Shown here: one piece after another, positions 10,206 through 20,189 of the stretch
Layout of the letters: every line of letters starts with the position of its first letter
Position numbering within the stretch: the first letter of the stretch is position 1
Source of the DNA: Micrasema longulum
Taxonomy: Eukaryota; Arthropoda; Insecta; Trichoptera; Brachycentridae
DNA length: 64,000 nucleotides
NCBI GenBank assembly: GCA_022494885.1
Contig: JAGVSM010004925.1
Location: 1-64,000, forward strand
Reading direction: 5' to 3'
Program-made: the position numbers and the translations under genes
The notes under the pieces: generated by a model
The model's database searches: none
Seen by the model: the letters and a program-made list of their open reading frames with translations, nothing else
What the model was told of the DNA's origin: nothing

Positions 10206-10430
10206 ATATAAGAGCATCTAGGCTGCGGGGCAAACGGCACGTATGACGCTTTGGCGCCAAACTTTTACGCAACGTTTATTAGAAGCGCAGTCAGCGGACA
10301 TAACCCGTGACGTCAAAATGACGTGAAGCTTACTGATAGTCGTTTTGTATAATCGTAAAAATACATCTTAATACATATGATATTTTGAACGTTATTCCCG
10401 ACTTGTGAAAATACCCTACTGCTGCGATGA
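10206..10430 (+). repeat. Dispersed repeat I
   Basis: The block with 'aaacggcacgtatgacg', 'gtgacgtcaaaatgacgt' and 'attcccgacttgt' recurs in the same orientation at 41515-41770. Both carry a conserved TGACGTCA motif. Non-coding. Confidence 0.7.
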
Positions 10431-11200
10431 TTTCCAATCTCCATCGGAGAGAGGATAGATTAAAAGAAGAATAATAATTTCTAAGTCCTTTTCTTGATAA
10501 AAATTGATGATCGAGATACGATGCACGCACTTTTCAAATGCAGTGCCCAATGCGCAATCAAATACGGATTAGGGTTTGACGATGATGATGTTTATTTGAA
10601 TTTAAATAAAAAAATAATCAAATTTCACCCGTTAAATTGTCAATAGAAAAAAATCTATGGTCTTGTTAGGAAAAAATACGCGGGAAAAATGTGTTTTCCA
10701 AATAAAATGGCGAAAATTATGACGTTCGTGAGATGTCATGGCTCGAGCAGGTGATTCGGAAAGGTTTCGAGAGTGGATCTGTCTTAGCGGATCACAAAAT
10801 CGAGAACAATTTGATTAATTCAGAAGGTGGAATATATTAAACAATTACTGCATGTGCTTTTCTAATATTCATTATGCTTCCATAACAGCCACTAGAATTT
10901 TGGCTTACTCCTACGCGCATTACCTTGCGATCGATCAGAACCACTTCATAATACATATTATCATAATCTTATTCTTCTAGCCAGACCCGCCTTCGTTACT
11001 GTCAGATTTCTCCAAATAAACTAATGCATTTTTATATTTAGCTACAATCTACACATTATGTTTTACGGTACCGATTACACGCGCTATATATGATAGACGG
11101 GTGTATGTTTTACTAGCGAATGAAGAACGTAATAAATAAATATTCTAACATTTAGTTATGCATTGAGTTTTTAAACAGTTTCTTGGTGGAACTGCATTTT
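10431..11200. other. No recognised feature
   Basis: AT-rich; no open frame with recognisable content and no repeat partner found by eye. Confidence 0.35.
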
Positions 11201-11257
11201 AATTATAATAATAAAAATACGGTTTATAGTTTTATTGAACTGTTATTTATAATTTGA

Positions 11258-11300
11258 ACCGGTGACCGGGTTTCGTCGTGACCGACATCCTCAGACTAGT
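11258..11300 (-). ncRNA. Hammerhead-like motif, intact CUGAGGA core
   Basis: Minus strand: core CTGAGGA (rc 11288-11294, fits CUGANGA), stem II GTCG-gtca-CGAC preceded by one unpaired T (rc 11275-11287), GAAA (rc 11271-11274), near-palindromic stem III ACCCGGT, then C and ACCGGT. Stem I (CACTAGT with ACCGGTT) has mismatches. The core is the best preserved of all the loci. The unpaired base after the core departs from the textbook hammerhead. Confidence 0.5.
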
Positions 11301-11365
11301 GGGAGACTAAACAGATACTCGCATATTTAAATACTTATAATACAAACAACAAACAAAACAAACAA

Positions 11366-12095
11366 ACTATCACGCCGTTTTCCCGTAGGGGTAGGCAGAG
11401 AGGATAGATCTCGCTTCCTCTACATTCATACATCTTCTCATGCACGCACGCCGATTATTCCTACTTTTGACATGTCCATCTTCAAGTATTTGATGGACTT
11501 GATTGTGCCATGTCTTTCTCGGTCTTTCTCGTTTTCTGCATCCATCAACATTCGCATCGTAGATCCTTTTAGCCGTTCTTTCGCTGTCCATTTGCTCTAC
11601 ATGTCCAAACCAACGCAGCACCCCTTTCTTGATTCTGTCGATAGTGCATGTCTCAGCCTTACACACTTCACGGATCTCGACATTTGTTCACCTATCATAC
11701 ATAGTTTTACCACACATTCGCCTGAGGGATCGCATTTCGACAGCATTCAACCCACTTTCATCATCGTTTTTCCAATTCCATACTCCGCTCCCATACATTA
11801 TAGTTGGCACTAGAACTCCGTTGTGAACTGCTAGTTTAGCCTCCTGCGATAAACATTTGTTTGCCAAAGTAGATTTCAGTGCACCGTTCACCCTGTTCCC
11901 GGCACTCACCCTCCTTTCAATATCTTTCTCGGCCTTTCCGTCCCTAGTAAACATACTTCCCAGGTACACAAATTCTTCTACCTAATTCAGAATATCTCCG
12001 TTCACACTGATCTCACATTTAGTTATATTTTCATCCCTTTCAAAAACCATCACTTTTGATTTATCAACATTCGCTTTTCTTAAATACATCGTAGA
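11366..12095 (-). pseudogene. RTE-type LINE 3' end inside the inverted segments
   Basis: Minus strand: VYLGSMFTRDGKAEKDIER, EAKLAVHNGVLVPTIMYGSG, MRSLRRMCGKTMYDR, then in another frame VLRWFGHVEQMDSERTAKRI and RERPRKTWHNQVHQILEDGH. This is the same clade as 2095-2860. The 3' tail (window left) is 'ggcgtgatagtttg(tttg)n'. At least one frameshift near 11670. 5' truncated near 12095, where 'ctaaatgtgagatcagtgtg'-type sequence is still recognisable. Confidence 0.85.
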
Positions 12096-12194
12096 CTTAT
12101 TTTATTTTAATTTTAACTCTTTTATTCCCATTACTATATGAAATCATGATTTACAACCCCTGCTTGCACTTGTATATAACTTGTTAAGTCTCCC

Positions 12195-12236
12195 ACCAGT
12201 CGGACGATGTCGGTCACGACGAAACCCGGTCACTGG
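12195..12236 (+). ncRNA. Hammerhead-like motif, perfect stem I
   Basis: Stem I ACCAGT (12195-12200) pairs fully with ACTGGT (12232-12237). Core CGGACGA (12201-12207) differs from CUGANGA at one base. Stem II GTCG/CGAC (12209-12212/12217-12220) has loop GTCA. GAAA is at 12221-12224, followed by ACCCGGT-C. Together with 11258-11300 this reconstructs a complete hammerhead consensus. The mutated U4 makes this copy probably inactive. Confidence 0.5.
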
Positions 12237-12295
12237 TAAACACTAAAAATAAAAGTGGAATAAAACTATTTACGTATTTTTATTATTATAATTTA

Positions 12296-12544
12296 GTTAT
12301 ACATTTATTTTTGTGTTATGAATTTAGTACTTTTTACAATTATAACTGTTTTGTCGTCTTAAATTAAATTAAAGCTTTTTTTATTCTTTGATATGTTTTT
12401 TTTTCGATTAAAAAAAAAAATATGTGAAATGTATTTATTTATTAACCCTTACGGATTATTACAAAACATTTCGAGTTTTTCTAAATTTTCGGATAAAAAA
12501 GACTAGATTTCAACCCCTAGGGAGTCATTAAGATTAACAAATTA
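12296..12544. other. AT-rich spacer
   Basis: Homopolymer-rich, no feature recognised. Confidence 0.35.
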
Positions 12545-13297
12545 AAACAGGGATGGAGAACATTTAACATTCACCATTTGCCTATGTTTGAACATCCTTA
12601 TTTCTTTCATTCTTCCATCTATTATCATACTACGCAACGCCTGAAAACAATTTTCTAATTTTTATACTTCATTAACTAGTTAGTTTATTCAGCAATATTT
12701 TGAGTATGTCCAAAGGTTTGCAGACTGGCTGGATTTCCTCCCTAGGGAGTTATCGATGACAGGTCATAAGCGTTGTAAATGCCTAGACTTCCATATTCCT
12801 TCCTCAAAAATGTTTTCACTCTCTGTTGCAACAAATTTAGTTCTTATAATTTGTTTGTTAATTTGGCTTTACAAGCTCACTTCGACAAAAAGAAAGGCAT
12901 TAATGTTAAAACTTGTGCAATCTATTTTGCGAATAAAATCACTTGTTCTCACGAACATAAGATTGTAACCTTTTGGATTGGCGAATTCATTGTTATATCT
13001 TATTTGTTTTTACTTTATTTTTGCAGGTGTTTTAAAATGTGATTTTGTATAAAATTTAGTAATGTTTGGACCATATAGAATATTCGCGTCTATTCCAACC
13101 GGCTACGAAGTGTGACGTTATTAATAATTTGGCAATTATTTTCACAGATGTCTTTCATTGCAATAGTGATTTGCTCCTTCCAAAAAACAATCATGTTAAC
13201 AACGTACCATAAGATAAATATTTTTCTGCGTCATAAAAATAAAAAAATAAAGTTTATTTACCTTAGTCAAAGCAGATACTGTACTGTAAATTAAACA
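12545..13297 (+). repeat. Family D copy plus duplicated block (partner 6573-7118)
   Basis: 12545-12754 is a family D middle part ('gcaacgcctgaaaacaattt', 'ctggatttcctccctaggga'). 12755-13297 repeats 6573-7118 almost base for base. The presence of family D modules before the duplicated block here but not at 6573 shows that the two loci have different left boundaries. Confidence 0.75.
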
Positions 13298-13344
13298 AAA
13301 CATGACACTTAAGAAGAATCCAAATTAAGTTAACGAGACTACAA

Positions 13345-13670
13345 TTATAAATCTTTATATATATATACTTAATTCCTCTGTACGTGTGATGTCACTGAAC
13401 TCCTTCTAAACGGCTTAACCGATTTAAGTGCGGTATTCAGAGGAATATAGATCATTGCTCTGTGCGTGTTCGTAGATATTAAAATCTTTAATCTAATATG
13501 TAAAAAAGAAGTAAGAAGCACAAATGTTTTATTCATCGATCTACCAGGGTTGCATTCGAGGAGATGCATTTACAAAAAAATGGAATGATGTTGTTTTTGA
13601 ATGTTTACAAACAGCATTTGTTTTTTATGGATCTCAATCAGATTCTTTCCTTAAATTCCTTATTAATCAT
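13345..13670 (+). repeat. Dispersed repeat J (possible Helitron-like end)
   Basis: Starts in a TATATATA run, then 'ctctgtacgtgtgatgtcac', 'taaacggcttaaccgattta' and 'tctaccagggttgcattcga'. Recurs inverted at 15085-15475 and in part at 35960-36195. The opening 'tcttTATATATATA...taaacggctnaaccgat' resembles 5' ends of insect non-autonomous Helitrons, but I see no convincing 3' hairpin plus CTAG end. Class uncertain. Confidence 0.5.
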
Positions 13671-13671
13671 T

Positions 13672-13890
13672 TTTTAATGGTGCATAGGGCACTGCATTGG
13701 TACATCAATTGCAGTGTATCTTGATCACTTTTGTTACATGAAGGTAAGATCATCAGATCAGTAAGTACCAGTCCAGGGACTATGAAATATTCTAGTGTGA
13801 AAACACCCATTTAAATAAATATTTCACATCAACCATGTCGGGAATCGAACCCGAGACCTCTAGCATGGCAGGCTAACGCGCAAACAAAAT
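13672..13890 (-). repeat. SINE S1
   Basis: Reverse S1 from 'aatggtgcatagggcactgc' to the truncated tRNA-like head at 13890 ('caggctaacgcgcaaac'). B box intact in reverse. A deletion occurs around 'tcttacgcttcagg'. It abuts the end of repeat J. Confidence 0.8.
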
Positions 13891-14435
13891 ATAAGTATAT
13901 TAAATACAATAAAATTCTTTTGTCTCAAAATATATACATTTAAATAAAAAAAAGATTGAAAAGTTATTGAAAAAAACAATATAAATAAAATTATGAAAGT
14001 AAAATGACAGTGGGTTAAGAAAATGTAATAAATATATATTAATTTAATTTTACACGAGTACAGTTTTTATCTTATATTTTCTCTTCATCATATTATAATA
14101 AAAATTAATACGATGTAATTAAAATGCAAACCACAAGTTATATTTTCATAATATATTGTTTTAAGTTTATAAATAAATAATGGGATTTAATGTTAATAAC
14201 ACTTGTATAATGCATATTATTTACTCTGTATTAATTATAATTAAAATTAACATAAAATATTTGATAAAAAATGAACTTATTTAAAAATAAATAAATATAA
14301 GACCTTTTCTTAACTGTTTTTTTTTTTAAATACACAACCCTTAAACCCAAGAATTTTTTTTAAACCATAGCACATTCGACTAAAATGTAATATAAACGTT
14401 TTTTAAATCAACATTCTGTACATTAAACATGCGTT
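13891..14435. other. Very AT-rich stretch
   Basis: Dominated by A/T homopolymers; no gene, RNA or repeat terminus recognised. Confidence 0.4.
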
Positions 14436-14439
14436 TGAG

Positions 14440-14785
14440 TAAGTTTTTTTTTTGTAACATATTATTGTCGCTATGATTTTTTGTGATTTTGAAATTAGTC
14501 AGCCCGTGACGTCATGATTTATCGTCGTTGAGTTGTGCTGCCAATTAAATATAGAACCCCGTAGCTGTCGAAATACACTAAACGTTGAAACAAATGGCTA
14601 CCCGGAAATCGGAATTCTATCATAACACATGACACCGCTATAATTGTTTGGTCAATTCACAGAACAGGAGGAAGGAGGAAGTAGTTTATTTTTATTATTT
14701 TTTCATATATTTTCGAGATACTTCGCCGTGCATTAAATTCTCTATTTTTAACCGCGGACAAGAAATCATTTTTTATATGTAAGTA
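14440..14785 (+). repeat. MITE family B
   Basis: Shares 'gtgacgtcatga', 'aaatacactaaacgttg', 'ggctacccggaaatcgga' and 'cttcgccgtgcattaaa' with copies at 17790, 19140, 22425, 36375, 52645, 53950, 54247 and 56860. The family has ends like 'ttaatagactattaaactaa' and a recurrent TGACGTCA-type site. Non-coding. Followed at about 14785 by 'agtagctgacccgatagacg', a motif common in insect repeats. Confidence 0.65.
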
Positions 14786-15084
14786 GCTGACCCGATAGAC
14801 GTTGTCCTGCCCGAACGTTGCTTTGCTTCGGAAAAAGACTTTTTATTAATAAGTACGTACCTAGGTACTTGTTTGTGATTGAATTCCAAAACTAAAAAAA
14901 ATTTAATGTTCATATATCAAATTTAAGTAGGTACTTGTTTATGGTTGAGTTCCAAAACATAAAATAAATATTTTTTCAAATATGGCATTCTTTTTGCAAA
15001 CGTCAAATCAGCGCCAAACTCCGGTCTTCTCAACAACAGAGAGGTGTTCCTTATGTGGGAATACGATTTTTAAAAATGTATTGA

Positions 15085-15475
15085 ATTTAATATTATTTTA
15101 GTATTACCAAACCCAGTAAAAAGAAATAAATTGGTAGAAATTATAAGGAATTTAAGGAAAGAATCTGATTTAGGTGCACAAAAAACAAATGCAGTTTCGA
15201 AACATTTGAAAACAAACTTTTTTATACACAAAAAAAACAATATCTTTCCATTTTTTTTCAACGCATTCTCCTTGAACGCAACCCTGGTAGATCGATTAAT
15301 AAAATATTTATACTCATTACTTCTTTTTTACACCTTAGATTGAAGATTTAAATATCTACGAACACGCACAGCGCAAAGATCTACATTTCTCTGAAAACCG
15401 CATGTAAATCGGTTAAGCCGTTTAGAAGGGGTTCAGTGACAACACACGTACAGAGGAATTATAAATATAAAGATT
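15085..15475 (-). repeat. Dispersed repeat J, inverted copy
   Basis: Reverse complement of 13345-13670 with an extra left part ('accaaacccagtaaaaagaa'). The two copies enclose about 1.4 kb containing an S1 SINE and a family B MITE. Short open frames across it on both strands are incidental. Confidence 0.65.
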
Positions 15476-16085
15476 ACCCGTACCACTTTCCTCATTTAAA
15501 AAGTTTGACGAATGCAAAATTTCCTTAGAATGTGAAACAGGAAAATCAAGTCGGTTTTTCTAGATAGAAAATGTTCGTAAGGTAAACATTGAAGATTGTT
15601 AATTTTTAACACAGCAAATAATGACGAAAGTAATAAAATGCGAAAATGTAAACAGCGCGCAGCGACTCTTTAGCGACAATTCTAGATAATATTTATGTTT
15701 TTCTAAAGGCGAATGGAATGAAACAAACAGAATACAATTAATCACATAAATTAATTATGTTTAATATTAGTTTAACGTTTGATAAGATTGCAGTAAAAAA
15801 ATATAATATTTTCGCAATATGTTCTTTTGTAAAAATTATTTGCTTGGTTTTATTTTAAAGGGGAAACGCCGTCTCACTTTTCCTAACACACCCCTTTTCC
15901 CGTATTTTCTCCCTGGATTATTGTACTAGATAAATATTTTTTTTACACACTATCATAGACGTTTACCATTGGCGTGTCTCATTTTTTAACAATAGTTTAG
16001 TATTGGATCTAGAACTATCCAAAAACCTGTAAAAGTACCCAGTTTTATCTGCCGTCTTCGAACGTAGGGTATTTAATAAATGTTT
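15476..16085. other. No recognised feature
   Basis: Mixed AT-rich unique sequence; no coding or repeat signal found. Confidence 0.35.
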
Positions 16086-16089
16086 TTGA

Positions 16090-16615
16090 AAATCTGAAAT
16101 CTACCTCGGCAAACAAATGTTCGCCACAAGAAGAAAAACTAGCAGGTCACAATGGAGTTCTGGAACGAGCGAAACCAATTGCGAAAGCAGGTTAGTAATT
16201 TGTTGATACGTCTCTCAAATTCAGTGTGATATGCTTCATAAATAAATTGTTATTTTATTCAGCTGTACCATTCCACTCTATATTGTGACGGTGTTTTTTG
16301 TTTTTTCTAAATTTTTAATTTTTGTTTAATCAAAGGGACATCGTTCTGGATATGTAGAGCGAATGGACGGGCTTATAGAATCTACGATGCGAATGTTGAT
16401 GGACGCAGAAAATGAGGAGAACCGAGAAAGACATGGCACGATCAAATCCAACAAATACTTGAAGATGAACAAGCCAAGAGTGAGAATAATCGTTGTGCGT
16501 GCTTGAGAAGATGTATGAATGTAAAGCAAGCGAGGTATGTGTGCAAAGACACAGTGATTTGGCGTTCTATTACCTCTGCCTACCCCTACAGGGAACTGCA
16601 ATGGCAGCCGAAACG
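16090..16615 (+). pseudogene. RTE LINE fragment, internally rearranged
   Basis: 16090-16165 matches the 'cggcaaacaaatgttcgcca...caatggagttct' part of ORF2 (SLAKLAVHNGVL-type region). 16335-16615 matches the later part ('catgtagagcgaatggacg'-like, 'gcacgatcaaatccaacaaa', 'ctctgcctacccctacaggg'). The intervening ORF2 is missing and foreign sequence sits at about 16170-16330. The long minus-strand frame over it (16326-16676) is an antisense shadow. Confidence 0.75.
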
Positions 16616-16797
16616 TCGGAACAAATCCAAATTTCACGGGATCACCCAAAAAATATACGTATTGATAGACAAACACACTTTCGCATTTCTAATATAACAT
16701 TAGTATTGATATGGTTAACGATTATATTAAGATCAAATTCATTAAAACAATTTTATGTACATCTTTAATAATTTTTACAATCAAATTATCATATTAT
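16616..16797. other. Spacer
   Basis: AT-rich, nothing recognised. Confidence 0.3.
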
Positions 16798-16975
16798 GTA
16801 ACCGGTTTCGGGCTAATCGACCCACGATGAAGTTCTGTTTTTTTTTTAAATATGTTTTTATTTGTTAATGGACTATAAGTTGAAGCCAAAATTAAAAAAT
16901 ATATATTTTAATAATGTTGATGTTTTTGGTTTATATTTCTTGATAAAAATCCATAGTCAATGTATTATTTAGGTA
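16798..16975 (-). repeat. Penelope-like terminal fragment with GAAACCGGTT
   Basis: Minus strand at 16803-16840: GGGT-cgatta-GCCC stem, then GAAACCGGTTAC, the right half of a hammerhead-like motif. The 5' core is replaced by TTCATCG, so it is not a full motif. 16905-16970 (minus) matches 'actatggagttttatcaaga' next to the motif at 56228, tying it to the same family. Confidence 0.35.
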
Positions 16976-17291
16976 TGTATCTTAAAATATTTCGTCATTC
17001 ATCTATAAGTAAGTAAACTTCCCTGTCAAAAAATCAAAGTATTGTGATAACTTAAGCTGTTAAAATGTGTATTTCTCACTGTGTTGTATTTCGCAATATG
17101 TCATTTTCCCATCTTTTAAATAATAAAAGCTTAGTCCCAATTTCGGTCCAAAAAGTCCCCAAAATGAACTGTTTAGCAAACTAGTTATAAATATTTATGT
17201 TTTCTTTCCCCTGTTAAAATACTTATTTGATCTTCTTATCTCCAAAATATGTTAAGAATAGTATAGAAGCTGTAAACGTTGTAAACAATTC

Positions 17292-17334
17292 ACCAGTTTT
17301 GAAGATGCCTACTTAGGCGAAAGCGCTCGTTGGT
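17292..17334 (+). ncRNA. Hammerhead-like motif with palindromic AGCGCT stem III
   Basis: Stem I ACCAGT (17292-17297) pairs with GTTGGT (17329-17334) using two G-U pairs. Core TTGAAGA (17299-17305; C3 mutated, one extra T before it). Stem II GCC/GGC (17307-17309/17316-17318). GAAA 17319-17322. Palindromic stem III AGCGCT, then C. Flank 'ggtcaaaataataaaaaagt' is shared with 42830 and (inverted) 56228. Confidence 0.45.
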
Positions 17335-17430
17335 CAAAATAATAAAAAAGTAAAACTAAACTAAGAAGTTTCATTGATAACTTTATTTATAGTTTAATCA
17401 AAATCATATTTATTTTAATGTATCGTATTA
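17335..17430 (+). repeat. Flank of the Penelope-like family
   Basis: 'aaactaagaagtttcattga' and following sequence match, in reverse, the flank of the motif at 56228-56270, so the repeat extends about 90 bp past the hammerhead-like motif. Confidence 0.5.
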
Positions 17431-17434
17431 TCAG

Positions 17435-17560
17435 CACTATGGCGAACTGAAACTAAAAACTAAATCAGCCTGTATAACGACGCTGGCATTTGAACTCATG
17501 ATCTTGTATCAGTGAGCCCATGCCTCCACCTACTCAGCCAGAATCGAGTATCAAACAATA
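17435..17560 (-). repeat. tRNA-derived SINE head (other family)
   Basis: Minus strand reads 'ctggctgagtaggtggaggc' (A-box-like) and 'gatcatgagttcaaatgcca' (B-box-like) at tRNA spacing. Acceptor-stem pairing is absent, so it is a SINE head, not a tRNA gene. Confidence 0.45.
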
Positions 17561-17789
17561 TTACATTACAAATAATTTTCACTTGTCATGCCCAACCATT
17601 TTTTGTAAGCCAAAGAAATCCAAATTAGGAATACCAAGGCAATGAATTGATCAAAATATTATTGGGAAAATACGTATTTGATACGTGACAAGAAGTGTAT
17701 AATGTTTACAAAAATAATTAATGTGTTTTGGGATAATAAATCTTTCAATGAGGAAGTTTAGTGGTTTTGTTAATTTTTTTATTTGTTAA

Positions 17790-18000
17790 TGGACTATTAA
17801 ACTAAGCCAATTAATGTATATTTTTTAAATTGTGTGTCGTTATCATCGCTGTGATTTTTTTTTAGTTTTGTAACATTGAAATGACTCTGCTGACATTTTA
17901 AAGTAGAACTCCGTAGTTGTCAAAATACACTAAACGTAGAAAAGAATGGCTACACGAGAATCGGAAATCTATCAATACACGTAACATGATATAATTACAA
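17790..18000 (+). repeat. MITE family B, partial
   Basis: Begins 'gttaatggactattaaacta', the family end, and contains 'atacactaaacgtagaaaag' and 'ctacacgagaatcggaaat'. Truncated on the right by family D sequence. Confidence 0.65.
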
Positions 18001-18004
18001 TATT

Positions 18005-19125
18005 TGAGTTTGTAAAAATGTTTGTTGACAAAAGACTGGATTTCACCCCCTCAGGAGTCATTACGATTGACAAATTGCAACAGGGATGGAGAATACCTTA
18101 GAAAAGGTAATATGGAAGTCTAGGCATTTACAGGGCTTTAAACCTGTCATTTGCCGGTTTAAGTGGCCACTTTACACACCGTGTAACATTCACCATTTTG
18201 CCTATGTATGAACATCTATATTTCTTTAATTCTTCCATCTGTTATAGAACTACGCTATGCCTGAAAACAATTTTCTGATTTTTTTATTTCTTCTTTTACC
18301 AGTTAGTTAATTCAACAATCTTTTGAGTATGTCGAAATGTTTGCAGACTGGCTGGATTTTCTCCCTAGGGAACTCCCTAACTATCGATGACAGGTCATAA
18401 GCCTTGTAAATGCCTAGACTTCCATATTCCCTTCTCAAAAATGTTTTCCCTCTCCGTTGCAACAAATTAAGTTCTTATATTTTGTTTGTTAATTTAGCTT
18501 TACAAGCTCACTCCGACAAAAAGAAAGGCATTAGTGTTAAAACTTGTACAGTCTATTTTGCGAATAAAATAACTTGTTTTCACGGACATAAGATTGTAAT
18601 CGTTTGGATCGGCAAATTCATTGTTGATTTTAGTAAAGTTAAAGAGCTGAAACCTTTATTGTTGTGAAGAGATTCATCTGACTGAATAATTTCACATACT
18701 AGGCAACGCCTGAAAACAATTTTCCAATTTTTAAACTTCTTCTTGGACCAGTTGGTTTTATTACAATATTTGAGTTTGTCCAAATGTTTGTAGACAAAAG
18801 ACTGGATTTCACCCCCTCGGAATCATTAAGATTAACAAATTACCTAGTTGCCTAGTATGTGAAATAATTCAGTCAGATGAATTTCTTCACAACAATAAAG
18901 GTTTCAGCTCTTTAACTTCACAAAAAGAAACAAATTAAAGAATTGAGGCAATATGGATTAATAAATACAGGCAAAATGGTGAATGTTACACAGTGTGTAA
19001 AGTGGCCACATAAACCAGCATTTACAGGGCTTATGACGGGTCATAAGCCCTGTAAATGCCTAGACTTCCATATTCCCTTTTCTAATGTATTCTCCTTCCC
19101 TGTTGTAATTTGTTAATGCTAAAAT
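18005..19125. repeat. Complex family D block
   Basis: Several D modules in both orientations: 'ctggatttcaccccctcagg' (18040), 'tctaggcatttacagggctt' (18118), 'aggcaacgcctgaaaacaat' (18702), and inverted 'aatttcttcacaacaataaa' (18878). 19020-19060 is a short perfect hairpin around 'cagggcttatgacgggtcat'. Likely two or three nested or tandem inverted insertions. The 85- and 67-codon frames inside are incidental. Confidence 0.7.
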
Positions 19126-19139
19126 TGATAAATTATTGT

Positions 19140-19300
19140 TCAGTAGAACGTGTGACGTTTATTAATTAGTTCATTTTTATTGATTATTTCATATCAACAT
19201 TTTTGAGGAACTTCGACGTACAATTAAATGCTCCAATTTTTACCGCGTCCAAGAAAACTTATATTTATATCCAATTACCTGTAGCAATGAACTTCCTGAT
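19140..19300 (+). repeat. MITE family B right part
   Basis: 'gaacttcgacgtacaattaa' and 'taccgcgtccaagaaaactt' match the right half of family B (compare 22650-22720). Together with 17790-18000 it may be one copy split by the family D insertion. Confidence 0.6.
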
Positions 19301-19324
19301 TTCCGTATTTCAAATAAATAAATA

Positions 19325-19440
19325 AATCGTTGGTAAGGTATCCAAAATTAAATAATTTTATTGGATTAAATTATACTTTTTATAAATTAATATGTACAAG
19401 AGAATACAATGTGGCGCGTTTTGTCTTGCTAGGACATCAT
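19325..19440 (+). repeat. Dispersed repeat K
   Basis: 'ttggtaaggtatccaaaatt' and 'gcgcgttttgtcttgctagg' recur in similar form at 39085-39215. Short and non-coding. Confidence 0.5.
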
Positions 19441-19489
19441 TAAACTATCTTAATTTTTTTTTTCCTGTATATTGGATTTTATTTTATTT

Positions 19490-19972
19490 TATTAACATAA
19501 ACGGCAAACCTGCCTTTTACAAAAATTTACAATACTAACATATTTGGCATAATATTTTATTTTTTTCAAAAACATAAATTTCCTTATACCCAAGATTTAT
19601 AAAAAAAAATTATACAGCATATTTAGTAGAAAGTTTAAATAATTCAAGAATAAATGTAAAAAACAAAATTACATAATAAAACATTCTACAGTAATACAAC
19701 AAGAAAATCATAAGTACTGTTTCATACAGCTGGGCAAAGTGAACAAAAAACTGTATATATTATGAAATGCGTGAATAATCAAATATAATTACCATTCACC
19801 ATCTTTGAAAAAGTTCAAAAGGTTTGTTCTATAGGAACAATACCCTACACTAAATATATCAGATACGCGGGAATAACTATTGCCGAGTTCATGAAGTCTG
19901 TTTAATACGGCATTACAAGTATACACTGTCCGTGAATTGTTGCTACAAAACGGTGACACCTGTCTAGTCATT
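19490..19972 (-). pseudogene. LINE 3' end (Jockey/CR1-like), inverted partner of 21230-21965
   Basis: Minus strand encodes PFCSNNSRTVYTCNAVLNRL and SYRTNLLNFFKDGEW before a stop, then a 3' UTR and an A-rich tail (reverse of 'tattttattttattaacata'). The C-terminal pattern (R-VPPF--N-SRTVYT--AV-NRL) is that of non-LTR retrotransposon RT C-termini. Same family as the plus-strand copy at 21230-21965. Confidence 0.7.
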
Positions 19973-19974
19973 CT

Positions 19975-20115
19975 TCCATATTAAAAATAATCTGCGTGCA
20001 TCCATGAGAAGATGTATGAATAGGTATGTATGCAAAGACAGGGTGATGTGGCGTTCTATCCTCTTTGTCTACCTCTACGGGGAAACGGCATGATGGTTTA
20101 TTTGTTTGTTTGTAT
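19975..20115 (+). mobile_element. RTE LINE 3' terminus
   Basis: 'ctgcgtgcatccatgagaag', 'gtatgcaaagacagggtgat' and 'ggggaaacggcatgatggtt' followed by a (TTTG)n tail: the last about 140 bp of the RTE family, with the same tail type as 11366. Confidence 0.75.
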
Positions 20116-20189
20116 ACTCGTATGAACAATAATTGCTGTTTAATGTTAGAGGTGCATAATAGTTTATGGGGGTAATTTAACCTCAAAAT

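Larger units (their letters stand above)
11205..12295. mobile_element. Inverted pair of Penelope-like terminal segments holding a LINE
   Basis: 11205-11325 and 12170-12295 are inverted copies of one about 110-bp segment, each with a hammerhead-like motif and the flank 'aataataaaaatacg...'. Between them lies an RTE LINE (11366-12095). Known background: Penelope-like elements carry hammerhead-bearing pseudo-LTRs that are often found in inverted arrangement. No Penelope RT or GIY-YIG gene remains here, so the family assignment is inference. Confidence 0.45.

Noticed and set aside
11472..11813. 113-codon plus-strand open frame
   Set aside because: Antisense of the minus-strand RTE LINE (WFGHVE, RPRKTWH motifs).
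16326..16676. 116-codon minus-strand open frame
   Set aside because: Antisense of an RTE LINE fragment whose plus-strand reading matches known RT C-terminal motifs.
16798..16840. Full hammerhead motif
   Set aside because: GAAACCGGTT and stem II are present but the CUGANGA core is replaced by TTCATCG; listed only as a related fragment.
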